Of a stretch of 64,000 nt of DNA, positions 36,105 through 43,600 are shown in pieces. The notes beneath the pieces were generated by a model. The model saw only the letters and a program-made list of their open reading frames with translations, did not search any database and was not told where the DNA came from. This stretch comes from Gluconobacter japonicus (GTDB taxonomy: Bacteria > Pseudomonadota > Alphaproteobacteria > Acetobacterales > Acetobacteraceae): the NCBI RefSeq assembly GCF_002723975.1, contig NZ_BEWO01000002.1, positions 124,001 through 188,000 on the forward strand. Direction: 5' to 3'. How positions within the stretch are numbered: the stretch's first letter is position 1; every line of letters begins with the position of its first letter. Made by a program: the position numbers and the translations under genes.

Positions 36105-37217
36105 TCAGCGCCAGATCAGCGTTGAAGACACCGCATAATTCCAGACGACACCAATGACAGCTCCCGCTGCTGACGCGCGATCCCAATGGCCATGACCCAA
36201 ATCGTGGAGAACCATTCGCGCGACACCGATATTGGCGAAGACACCAACGGAGCATACTGCTGCGAAGAGTGCGAACCCCCGCCACATCCTTGCACCTTTA
36301 AGGCGCCGGTCATGATAGGTCAGACGGTTGTTCAGCAGAAAATTCGTGAGAATAGCGACGGCCGTACCGATAAGCTGTGACTGGGAAAAATCCATACCCG
36401 ACACGCGGGCCAACTGCATAACTGCAACATTCACGATAACGCCCACCAGCCCGACCAGCGCAAACGCCAGAAATCGTGTTGGCAGCCAGCCATGCGTGAG
36501 TTTGTCGAGTAGCATCGTCGCGAACTGCAAAAGCACGACAACGTCGAGTTTACTTTCCCCAGCGACCCTTGGGCGGAAAACAAAAGGGACTTCCGTGATT
36601 CTGGTTTCTTTGGGCACGGACATGACAAGATCCAACAGGATCTTGAAACCAGTGCCAGACAGCTTTGGAAGTGTTGCCGTAAAAAGATCCCGCCTCATGA
36701 CGAAGAAACCACTCATGGGATCTGTCAAAGGATGAGGTAAAACGACTTGAGCGGCGCGGATGCCAGTGTCTGACAGTAAATGCCGCCAGTGTCCGGCAAG
36801 ACCGGCATTATCGCCGCCTTCTACATGACGACTGCCGACAACCATCTGCGATCCGGCATCCAGGGCAGCAAGCATCTTTGGGAGAACAGATTCGTCATGC
36901 TGGAGATCTCCATCCATGACCGCCACATATGTCGCGCTGGATGACAGAAATCCTTCTATAACGGCAGAAGATAACCCTCTCCGTCCGACGCGCCGCACAA
37001 CACGAACACGTGGATCATTCTTGGCAATGTCTGAAACGCGGGCCGACGTGCCATCAGGAGAGTTGTCATCAACAAAAATGACTTCCCAGTATTCTTCTGC
37101 AAGGACACGACTAAGAGCCGCAACCATGGGAGCCACGTTCTCTGCTTCGTTGTAGCAGGGAACGATAATGCTCAACCGTGCAGGCAAAAGGAGATCTTCT
37201 TCAGATCTCAAAGTCAT
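36105..37217 (-). CDS. Polyprenyl-phosphate sugar transferase fused to GtrA domain
   Basis: Two-domain protein of 370 residues. Residues about 15-245 are a GT2 domain of the DPM1/GtrB type (LSIIVPCYNEAENVAPMV, VIFVDDNSPDGT, VMDGDLQHDE). Residues about 250-365 form a GtrA-like four-helix membrane domain (RFLALVGLVGVIVNVAVMQ-like). It should load a sugar on undecaprenyl phosphate and help present it to the periplasm. It shares one base with the Lrp gene stop (TGATG) and is followed at one base by the PMT gene. Confidence 0.9.
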   Translation of the reverse strand: MTLRSEEDLLLPARLSIIVPCYNEAENVAPMVAALSRVLAEEYWEVIFVDDNSPDGTSARVSDIAKNDPRVRVVRRVGRRGLSSAVIEGFLSSSATYVAVMDGDLQHDESVLPKMLAALDAGSQMVVGSRHVEGGDNAGLAGHWRHLLSDTGIRAAQVVLPHPLTDPMSGFFVMRRDLFTATLPKLSGTGFKILLDLVMSVPKETRITEVPFVFRPRVAGESKLDVVVLLQFATMLLDKLTHGWLPTRFLAFALVGLVGVIVNVAVMQLARVSGMDFSQSQLIGTAVAILTNFLLNNRLTYHDRRLKGARMWRGFALFAAVCSVGVFANIGVARMVLHDLGHGHWDRASAAGAVIGVVWNYAVSSTLIWR

Positions 37218-37699
37218 CAGATAGGAACCCCTGCCAGATCCCGGCTGGTATGAATAGTCTGGAGGGTCTGGACGCGGACGACATGAACACTGTCCGTCAG
37301 GCGGCGGGTCAGGATGTTCTGATGGGCTGCATCACGCGCAACAAGACGGACCAGGAAGTCGCCTCCCCCACGTATCATGTGACACTCACGGGTTTCAGGC
37401 CAAGCACCAACCTGCGCCTCGAAAGCCTCGAGAACACTGCCTTTCTGGCTATCCAGCCCTATCAGGGCATAGAAATTCAGGGACCATCCCAGCAGAGGCG
37501 CATCGACCTCAGCATGATAGCCCTTGATGATCCCCAGTTCTTCAAGGCGTCTGACACGCCTCAGACAGGGAGGTGCAGAAATGCCAGCCCGTCTGGCCAG
37601 CTCCACGTTGGTCATGCGGCCGTCTGCCTGAAGCTCGGCGATAATCTGCCGGTCAATGGCATCCAGTTCGACGGGGATGGGAGAAAGAGAAGCGTTCAT
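37217..37699 (-). CDS. Lrp/AsnC-family regulator
   Basis: Lrp/AsnC regulator of 160 residues: an N-terminal HTH (DAIDRQIIAELQADGRMTNVELARRAGISAPPCLRRVRRLEE) and a RAM ligand domain with GGGDFLVRLVARD. The ATG at 37699 is preferred; the longer frame up to 37798 has no family similarity. It is divergent from trxB, an arrangement common in alphaproteobacteria, with 97 bases between. It is also the first gene of the run into the glycosyltransferases and may control both sides. Confidence 0.9.
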   Translation of the reverse strand: MNASLSPIPVELDAIDRQIIAELQADGRMTNVELARRAGISAPPCLRRVRRLEELGIIKGYHAEVDAPLLGWSLNFYALIGLDSQKGSVLEAFEAQVGAWPETRECHMIRGGGDFLVRLVARDAAHQNILTRRLTDSVHVVRVQTLQTIHTSRDLAGVPI

Positions 37700-37796
37700 T
37701 TGACTCTGAGGTATATGGCAGGAGGCGACGTCCGCAAAGATGGCACATGCGTCTGAAACCTTTATATGAGGGTCAAAACACGGACGAGGATCAATC

Positions 37797-38771
37797 ATGC
37801 CTGAAATCCACCATACGGACCTTCTGGTCGTGGGCGCGGGCCCCGCTGGTTACACTGCAGCCATCTACGCCGCACGCGCCAGCCTGAAACCGATTCTCGT
37901 GACCGGCCTTCAGCCAGGTGGTCAGCTGACAATCACAACGGATGTCGAGAATTATCCCGGATTTGCTGCACCGGTGCAGGGGCCATGGCTCATGGAACAG
38001 ATGCGCGAGCAGGCAGAACACGTCGGGACACGCCTGATCTACGATCTGATCATGGAAGCGGATCTTAAAAATGGACCTGCATCTAATGGATATTTCCGCC
38101 TCAAGGGAGATTCCGGCGACGAGTATCATGCTCGAACGGTCGTGATCGCAACAGGCGCTCAAGCTAAATGGCTGGGTCTCGAGTCGGAAAAGCGTTTGCA
38201 GGCTGGAGGCGTGTCCGCCTGTGCAACCTGCGACGGATTTTTCTATCGGGGAAAAACCGTAGCCGTTGTTGGCGGTGGCAATACGGCAGTCGAAGAAGCC
38301 CTGTACCTGACCCATCACGCTGACAAGGTTCACCTCATTCATCGCCGTGATGGATTGAGGGCGGAACGGATTCTCCAGCAGCGTCTTTTCGCGAATCCGA
38401 AAATTGAACTCCACTGGAATCAGGCAGTTGAAGAAGTTCTGGGCTCAGGCTCTCCGGAAGTTGTCTGTGGGGTAAAACTTCGGAACACACAGACGGGCGA
38501 GTTCACCACACTGCCAGTTGACGGGGTCTTCGTAGCGATTGGCCACACACCGAATACGGGACCGTTCCGCCATGAAGTGCGCTGCGATGAAGACGGTTAT
38601 ATCCTGACCGAAGCAGGCGGGACCGCTACATCAGTGGAAGGTGTTTTTGCCGCGGGTGATATTCAGGATCGTATTTACAGACAGGCTGTCACGGCCGCCG
38701 GCACAGGATGCATGGCAGCTCTGGAAGCCGAACGCTACCTTTCTGGCATACCTGCTATGACAAAAACTTGA
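37797..38771 (+). CDS. trxB: Thioredoxin reductase
   Basis: NADPH-dependent flavoprotein that reduces thioredoxin. The 324 residues show the FAD-binding VVGAGPAGYTAAIYAAR, the redox pair C142/C145 in ACATCDGFFY, the NADPH site VVGGGNTAVEEAL and the C-terminal GVFAAGDIQDRIYRQAVTAAG. A GAGG site lies 7 bases before the ATG. It is followed by a LysR-family gene after 117 bases and preceded by a divergent Lrp gene; this trio is seen in related bacteria. Confidence 0.97.
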   Translation: MPEIHHTDLLVVGAGPAGYTAAIYAARASLKPILVTGLQPGGQLTITTDVENYPGFAAPVQGPWLMEQMREQAEHVGTRLIYDLIMEADLKNGPASNGYFRLKGDSGDEYHARTVVIATGAQAKWLGLESEKRLQAGGVSACATCDGFFYRGKTVAVVGGGNTAVEEALYLTHHADKVHLIHRRDGLRAERILQQRLFANPKIELHWNQAVEEVLGSGSPEVVCGVKLRNTQTGEFTTLPVDGVFVAIGHTPNTGPFRHEVRCDEDGYILTEAGGTATSVEGVFAAGDIQDRIYRQAVTAAGTGCMAALEAERYLSGIPAMTKT

Positions 38772-38888
38772 CCCTCGCCTCGGCATAAGACAGTTTCGTC
38801 CCTTCAACGACACACCGCAGAAATAACGCCAGGTGACATGGGTAAGAAGGACGAAGACCGACGCGCCAGCGATCGGGGAGATCACCAC

Positions 38889-39785
38889 ATGGACTGGGAC
38901 AAGCTGCGTATTTTTCACGCAGTCGCTGAAGCCGGGTCCTTCACCCATGCGGGCGACAGACTGAACCTCAGTCAGTCTGCCGTCTCGCGTCAGATTTCCG
39001 CACTGGAAGAAGTGCTGCGGGTGCCGCTGTTCCACCGGCATGCCCGTGGCCTTATTCTGACGGAACAGGGTGAAGTCCTGAACCGGACCGTGCGGGAAGT
39101 TTTCTCGAAACTGGCTCTGACACAGGCTTTTCTGAGCGAGAGCAAAGAACGCGCGGCTGGCAAGATCAAGATTACAACCACGACCGGATTTGGCCTGTGC
39201 TGGCTGTCTCCGCGACTGCAGCGGTTTCTGGAATTGCATCCCGATATTGAGGTCACGCTTCTACTGGAAGACGCGGACCTGCACCTTGGAATGCGTGAAG
39301 CGGATGTGGCTATTCGCCTTCATCCGCCCACACAACCGGATCTTGTTCAGCGCCATCTTGCCAATTTCCCGATGCCTATCTACGCAAGCCCAGATTATCT
39401 GGAGCGTTACGGCACGCCAACCAACCTGCGGGAACTGGCAGAACATCAGATCATCGGGTTTGCAGGGCGCAACCTTCCCTTACCCAATGTCAATTGGCTC
39501 CTGGACCTGCTGAGGCACGAAGGGCTTGCTCATCGTGGCAGCCGTTTGGCCATCAACAACATCGCAGCCGTCGCGAATGCTATTTCAGCCGGTACAGGGA
39601 TCGGCTCGTTACCGCTTTACACTGCGGCATCATACTCCAATCTGGTACGAGTACTGCCGGATCAGCCTGTTCCGCTGGTAGAAGCTTACTTTGTTTATCC
39701 TGAAGAACTTCGAACCTCCAAGAGGATCGCTGTTTTCAGGGATTTCTTGCTAGCTGAAATCAGCAGCCTCAAAGGACAGGATTAA
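38889..39785 (+). CDS. LysR-family regulator
   Basis: LysR-type regulator. The N-terminal HTH reads MDWDKLRIFHAVAEAGSFTHAG with LNLSQSAVSRQISALE, and the substrate-binding domain fills the rest. The start at 38889 matches relatives that begin MDWDKLR and has GGGGAG 8 bases upstream, giving 298 residues; an earlier ATG at 38838 would add 17. It lies after trxB, the usual alphaproteobacterial place, but its targets are not known. Confidence 0.89.
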   Translation: MDWDKLRIFHAVAEAGSFTHAGDRLNLSQSAVSRQISALEEVLRVPLFHRHARGLILTEQGEVLNRTVREVFSKLALTQAFLSESKERAAGKIKITTTTGFGLCWLSPRLQRFLELHPDIEVTLLLEDADLHLGMREADVAIRLHPPTQPDLVQRHLANFPMPIYASPDYLERYGTPTNLRELAEHQIIGFAGRNLPLPNVNWLLDLLRHEGLAHRGSRLAINNIAAVANAISAGTGIGSLPLYTAASYSNLVRVLPDQPVPLVEAYFVYPEELRTSKRIAVFRDFLLAEISSLKGQD

Positions 39786-39807
39786 TCATCCCAACAGACG
39801 TCGTGGC

Positions 39808-40122
39808 TCAACCGCGACGTCCATGTTCCATAATACAGGCGTGCTGATTGGCCGAAGACCGAAATACGGCCTCTCCAATCGGAGCAAAGCTATTTGAATG
39901 GCCTAGATGGCCTTTTCCCGGGCTGGCCTTCAGAAAGATCAATCCAGCCTGAGACTGGTAGCAAGGCGCACCTTGCATTTTTTGAGGCATATCCCGTTGT
40001 GCGGAATGTCTGGCATGAGCCGAGACAGGTTTGTGCGTATTAGCCGTCGATGCTGCGAAGCACGGCTTCACGACAATCGCCAGACCGACGGCAAGACAGA
40101 CAGGAATAACTGCAGAACTCAA
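39808..40122 (-). CDS. Hypothetical small exported protein (TTG start)
   Basis: Candidate gene in an otherwise empty 480-base gap. A TTG at 40122 has GGAGAGG five bases upstream and opens a frame of 104 residues whose start is a convincing signal peptide: SSAVIPVCLAVGLAIVVKPC then FAAS. The mature part is Ser/His/Gly-rich, with a few cysteines and no recognised domain. An AT-rich minus-strand promoter-like stretch lies just upstream. It could be a small periplasmic protein of this lineage or chance; conservation would decide. Confidence 0.42.
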   Translation of the reverse strand: MSSAVIPVCLAVGLAIVVKPCFAASTANTHKPVSAHARHSAQRDMPQKMQGAPCYQSQAGLIFLKASPGKGHLGHSNSFAPIGEAVFRSSANQHACIMEHGRRG

Positions 40123-40263
40123 GAAAACCTCTCCCCATACGGTGAGAAGAATACTGTATTTGGATGCAGAATATGCACCCCAATACAGTGGTTCAAACAT
40201 TCCTGTTCCGCATGATGCATAGACAGCACAGTGCAGCGTTGTTCAAGGAAACGCAGCAGTGCG

Positions 40264-40569
40264 TCATTCCTCATGCACAGAAGACACTGCGCTATGATTA
40301 ACGCGCTCGCGCAATTCCTTCCCGACTTTGAAAAACGGAACACTTTTCTCATCTACAGAGACGGTGTCGCCCGTTCGGGGATTACGTCCGGTCCGCGCAT
40401 CACGCTGACGCGGAATAAAAGCGCCAAAGCCCCTTAACTCGACGCGATCTCCCCGAGCGAGAGCTGCCCCGATTTCATCAAAAATCGTATGAACGATCCG
40501 TTCAATATCCCTGGCCAGGAGGTGGGGATATTGTGCGGAAAGCTCGGCAATGAGTTCCGATCTGGTCAT
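40264..40569 (-). CDS. ihfB: Integration host factor beta subunit
   Basis: IHF-beta, partner of IhfA, binding and sharply bending DNA at specific sites. The 101 residues include [42 protein letters not shown] with the arm-tip Pro, and [12 protein letters not shown]. It follows sppA by 37 bases on the same strand. Finding both IHF subunits within 18 kb is coincidental rather than an operon. Confidence 0.94.
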   Translation of the reverse strand: MTRSELIAELSAQYPHLLARDIERIVHTIFDEIGAALARGDRVELRGFGAFIPRQRDARTGRNPRTGDTVSVDEKSVPFFKVGKELRERVNHSAVSSVHEE

Positions 40570-40606
40570 GATTGCAGCCTATCTGCCTCCGCCCATGAAA
40601 CGAGCT

Positions 40607-41560
40607 TCAGGGTTGCAAGATCGCAACGGCCCCGTCAAGGCTGCTGATTGCCAGTTGCCTATCCATTTTTTCCATGATCCCCGCTCCGAACACACCTTCA
40701 AGGATGGCCCGGCGATGAGGAAAATCATACCAGTGCCGTGATGTTTCAGAGAGCAAAGGCATGACGGGATATTGAGCATTGCCGATTTTCAACTGCTTGC
40801 GAAGCCACAGTCGGGCGGCATCTTCATCCCCCAGTTCATCTATGAGACCCAGACTGATCGCCTGACGCCCTGTATAGGCCCGTCCATCAGCAAGGCTACG
40901 GACTTTTTCCTCCGACAGATGACGCCCTTTGGACACCATCCCGACGAACTGATCGAAAAGATCATTTACCAACCCCTGCAGCATGGCTTTGCCCTCAGGA
41001 GTCAAATGACTGGTCGGATCTGTTTGGTCCTTCATGGCGCCTGACGTAATGGCCGCCACATCGATTCCCACGCGCCCAAGCAAAGGCGAAACATCAGGAC
41101 GTTGCAGAATGACGCCGATTGAGCCTGTCAGCGTGGAAGGAAGCGCCACGATGTGTTGTGCAGGCACAGAAAGCATATAGGCGGCTGATGCGCCCATATC
41201 CCCCATTGTGACGACAACAGGTTTTTTGGAAGCGAACTGTTCGATCGCATCATGCAGACGCTCGCCGCCTGTTACACCGCCACCCGGGCTGTCTACGACA
41301 ACGAGAAGTCCAGTCACGGAAGGAGAATTCTGGGCTTTTTTCAGTGCTGTCGTAATCCGCGAGACATCGTTTCCAATGACCCCCTTAATGACAACACGAG
41401 CAATATGAGGCCGCCCTCCCAAGTCAACCGCGACGGGGTGGCCTTTACCGACAGCCACGACAAGAGCTGTCAGAAAAAACAAAAGAGCGGCAATTCTCCA
41501 TCGGAGAAGCCGCCGTTTCTCAGTCTGGGTCCGGAGAAGGATTTCTGCTTCAGAATTCAT
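40607..41560 (-). CDS. sppA: Signal peptide peptidase SppA (S49)
   Basis: Membrane-bound serine protease of family S49 that degrades cleaved signal peptides. A membrane anchor covers about residues 22-38. The Ser-Lys dyad is visible as S125 in GDMGASAAYM and K177 in TSGAMKDQTD; the block VDSPGGGVTGGE lies before it. At 317 residues it is the short single-domain form, not the 67-kDa E. coli type. It is co-directional with ihfB. Confidence 0.93.
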   Translation of the reverse strand: MNSEAEILLRTQTEKRRLLRWRIAALLFFLTALVVAVGKGHPVAVDLGGRPHIARVVIKGVIGNDVSRITTALKKAQNSPSVTGLLVVVDSPGGGVTGGERLHDAIEQFASKKPVVVTMGDMGASAAYMLSVPAQHIVALPSTLTGSIGVILQRPDVSPLLGRVGIDVAAITSGAMKDQTDPTSHLTPEGKAMLQGLVNDLFDQFVGMVSKGRHLSEEKVRSLADGRAYTGRQAISLGLIDELGDEDAARLWLRKQLKIGNAQYPVMPLLSETSRHWYDFPHRRAILEGVFGAGIMEKMDRQLAISSLDGAVAILQP

Positions 41561-41632
41561 GAAACAGTAGTCTCCGGCCCGACCGACAATGTCAATTTCC
41601 CCAGCGACTTTTATACTGGAGAACCAAAGACT

Positions 41633-42100
41633 TTAGCCTTGCTTCTTAGACTGACGAGTACGGGCGCCTTCTTTCTTGCCCTCTCCCGTTGCACTGATTT
41701 TGCGACCAAGACCTATTTCGCGAGCGAGAGCGGAGCGGCGCTGGGCATAATTAGGAGCCACCAGCGGATAATCGGAGGGCAGCCCCCAGCGCTCACGGTA
41801 CTGTTCTGGCGTCATGTTATATGCACTTTGAAGATGACGCTTGAGCATTTTCAGCTTCTTGCCGTCTTCGAGACAGACAATATAGTCCGGGAATACAGAC
41901 CGCTTGATAGGAACAGCAGGCTGCGGACGCTCTGGTTCAGGCTCCTGTTGTGGAACACCGGCATTGGCAAGGGCTTCATAGACCTGCCGAATCAATGCCG
42001 GAAGAGTTTCCGCATCCACACTTCCTTTGGAAACCTGAGCGGCAACGATCTGCGCAGTCAGTTCCAGCAGATCCGGATGGGAGGACGTATTCTCCGACAT
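41633..42100 (-). CDS. MucR/Ros-family zinc-finger regulator
   Basis: Ros/MucR-type regulator, 155 residues, a family known in alphaproteobacteria as H-NS-like silencers of AT-rich genes. The N-terminal half (LTAQIVAAQVSKGSVDAETLPALIRQVYEAL-like) serves oligomerisation; the zinc-finger region reads YIVCLEDGKKLKMLKRHLQSAYNMTPEQYRERWGLP. The tail is Lys/Arg-rich. Its leader is AT-rich with an inverted repeat around the ribosome binding site, which fits autorepression. Confidence 0.92.
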   Translation of the reverse strand: MSENTSSHPDLLELTAQIVAAQVSKGSVDAETLPALIRQVYEALANAGVPQQEPEPERPQPAVPIKRSVFPDYIVCLEDGKKLKMLKRHLQSAYNMTPEQYRERWGLPSDYPLVAPNYAQRRSALAREIGLGRKISATGEGKKEGARTRQSKKQG

Positions 42101-42130
42101 AATATTTTACCTTCCCTAAGGGGTAATATT
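42101..42130. promoter_or_regulatory. AT-rich inverted repeat over the mucR leader
   Basis: AATATTTTACC and GGTAATATT form an imperfect inverted repeat immediately upstream of the mucR start and enclose its GGGAAGG ribosome binding site. It could be a binding site for MucR itself or an RNA hairpin limiting translation. Inferred from symmetry only. Confidence 0.35.
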
Positions 42131-42294
42131 TTTAGCCATTTACGGCATGAAAACATTCTGCCTGTTATGATCGCAGAATATACGGTCAACACCATGCAGA
42201 TAGCGAATCAATTTTAACAAAATTTCTAGAATATGCAGCCTAAAAAAGAAGTAATTATCTTATTATCCCTTTCGAAATCCACCAATGTTCCTTT

Positions 42295-43569
42295 GTGAGC
42301 CTTATGCAATCCATCACTGCCATACTCTGCTCCCCAAGTGATTTCATGGGATGGCGCTCTCTCAGCCGTGATTTCCTGAACCGACAGGTTGCGGCAAGCG
42401 CGATTCATTGGTCCACACAGGAAACAGACTCATTATACGCCCCTCAGAGCAAGCGTATTCTTCCGAATGCTCCGTCTTCACTGAAAATACCTCGTTCTTT
42501 CGGTCGATTAATGTCTTCGGTGTTTGCTTCGTCCACTCCCGACCGGTTTGATCGACTCTACCGCGCGCTGGCACATATCCAGCACTCTGGAGAGCCTTCC
42601 AGGACCGACCTGCAGGATTTCGAACAGATTGCCGAAAATGTCCGAGAGCAAATTCTCGCACTGAGAAGCACATTCCCGGAAAATCGGCTTAAAGACTGGC
42701 AGGTCATCAAAACAGACTATGAACCACAATTAATTGATAGTCAGATTGGGCCACTTGGCCGATTACGGACTGCACCATGGGTTCTTCTGTCAGACAGCAG
42801 GACGCTCTGCTGGGATGGTCAGGACTATCGTATCGGTCCAGCACTACCAGATATCACGGCATCCTCCGGTACAGACCTACTTCCCCAAGCCTTACAAATC
42901 GCGACAGCAACTCGCGCCAATGCTTATTGGCAGGGTTTAGGCACAGTGCACGTAACACCTACAAGCGCAGACATTGAGCAGTCTCCTTCCCTCACCGCCC
43001 TGCGGGCACTTGCTACAGACTGCTCGCTTTGTGATCTGTGTCATCACGCTACGCGAACCGTCTTTGGTGAAGGCCCTCAGAACGCGGACATTCTATTTGT
43101 TGGGGAACAACCTGGAGATCAGGAAGATCTTCAAGGTCGTCCTTTTGTGGGGCCAGCCGGACAGCTTTTTGACAAGGCTTTTGAGGAAGCCCGAGGGCAG
43201 CGCCATGAAGCGTGGGTCAGTAATGCTGTCAAACACTTCAAATTTATTCAGAAAGGAAACCGGCGCATTCACCAGAAACCGGGATCAGTGGAGGTGAACG
43301 CCTGCTCGCCCTGGATTTCGGCAGAACGTCGGCTTCTACAGCCCAAGGTAACAGTCATGTTGGGCGTGACAGGAGCCAGCGCTCTTCTCGGACGCCCCGT
43401 TACGGTTTCCCGTGAGCGTTCCCGGCTTTTCAAACTTGAAGATGGGAGCCTTGGTCTTGTGACAGTACATCCCTCTTATCTGCTGCGTCTGCCGGATGAG
43501 GATGCAAAGACACGCGAATACATAAAATTCGTCGCAGATCTGAGAATGGCCATTTCGGCTCTCGCCTAA
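42295..43569 (+). CDS. UdgX-type uracil-DNA glycosylase with DUF4130 domain
   Basis: Fused protein of 424 residues. Residues 1 to about 200 match DUF4130, a domain often attached to this group. The C-terminal half is a family 4-like uracil-DNA glycosylase: CSLCDLC cysteines (243, 246, 249) and C337 for an Fe-S cluster, GEQPGDQED (270-278), and VHPSYLLR at the end. The loop GNRRIHQKPG carries H326, matching the KRRIHQKP loop of UdgX, whose histidine bonds covalently to uracil in DNA. The usual fourth-cysteine position (NxVKC) is His314 here. The start may be GTG 42295 or ATG 42304. It is monocistronic next to mucR. Confidence 0.9.
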   Translation: MSLMQSITAILCSPSDFMGWRSLSRDFLNRQVAASAIHWSTQETDSLYAPQSKRILPNAPSSLKIPRSFGRLMSSVFASSTPDRFDRLYRALAHIQHSGEPSRTDLQDFEQIAENVREQILALRSTFPENRLKDWQVIKTDYEPQLIDSQIGPLGRLRTAPWVLLSDSRTLCWDGQDYRIGPALPDITASSGTDLLPQALQIATATRANAYWQGLGTVHVTPTSADIEQSPSLTALRALATDCSLCDLCHHATRTVFGEGPQNADILFVGEQPGDQEDLQGRPFVGPAGQLFDKAFEEARGQRHEAWVSNAVKHFKFIQKGNRRIHQKPGSVEVNACSPWISAERRLLQPKVTVMLGVTGASALLGRPVTVSRERSRLFKLEDGSLGLVTVHPSYLLRLPDEDAKTREYIKFVADLRMAISALA

Positions 43570-43600
43570 CGGGAACCATCGGGGCTAAGAAAGCCCTGCA

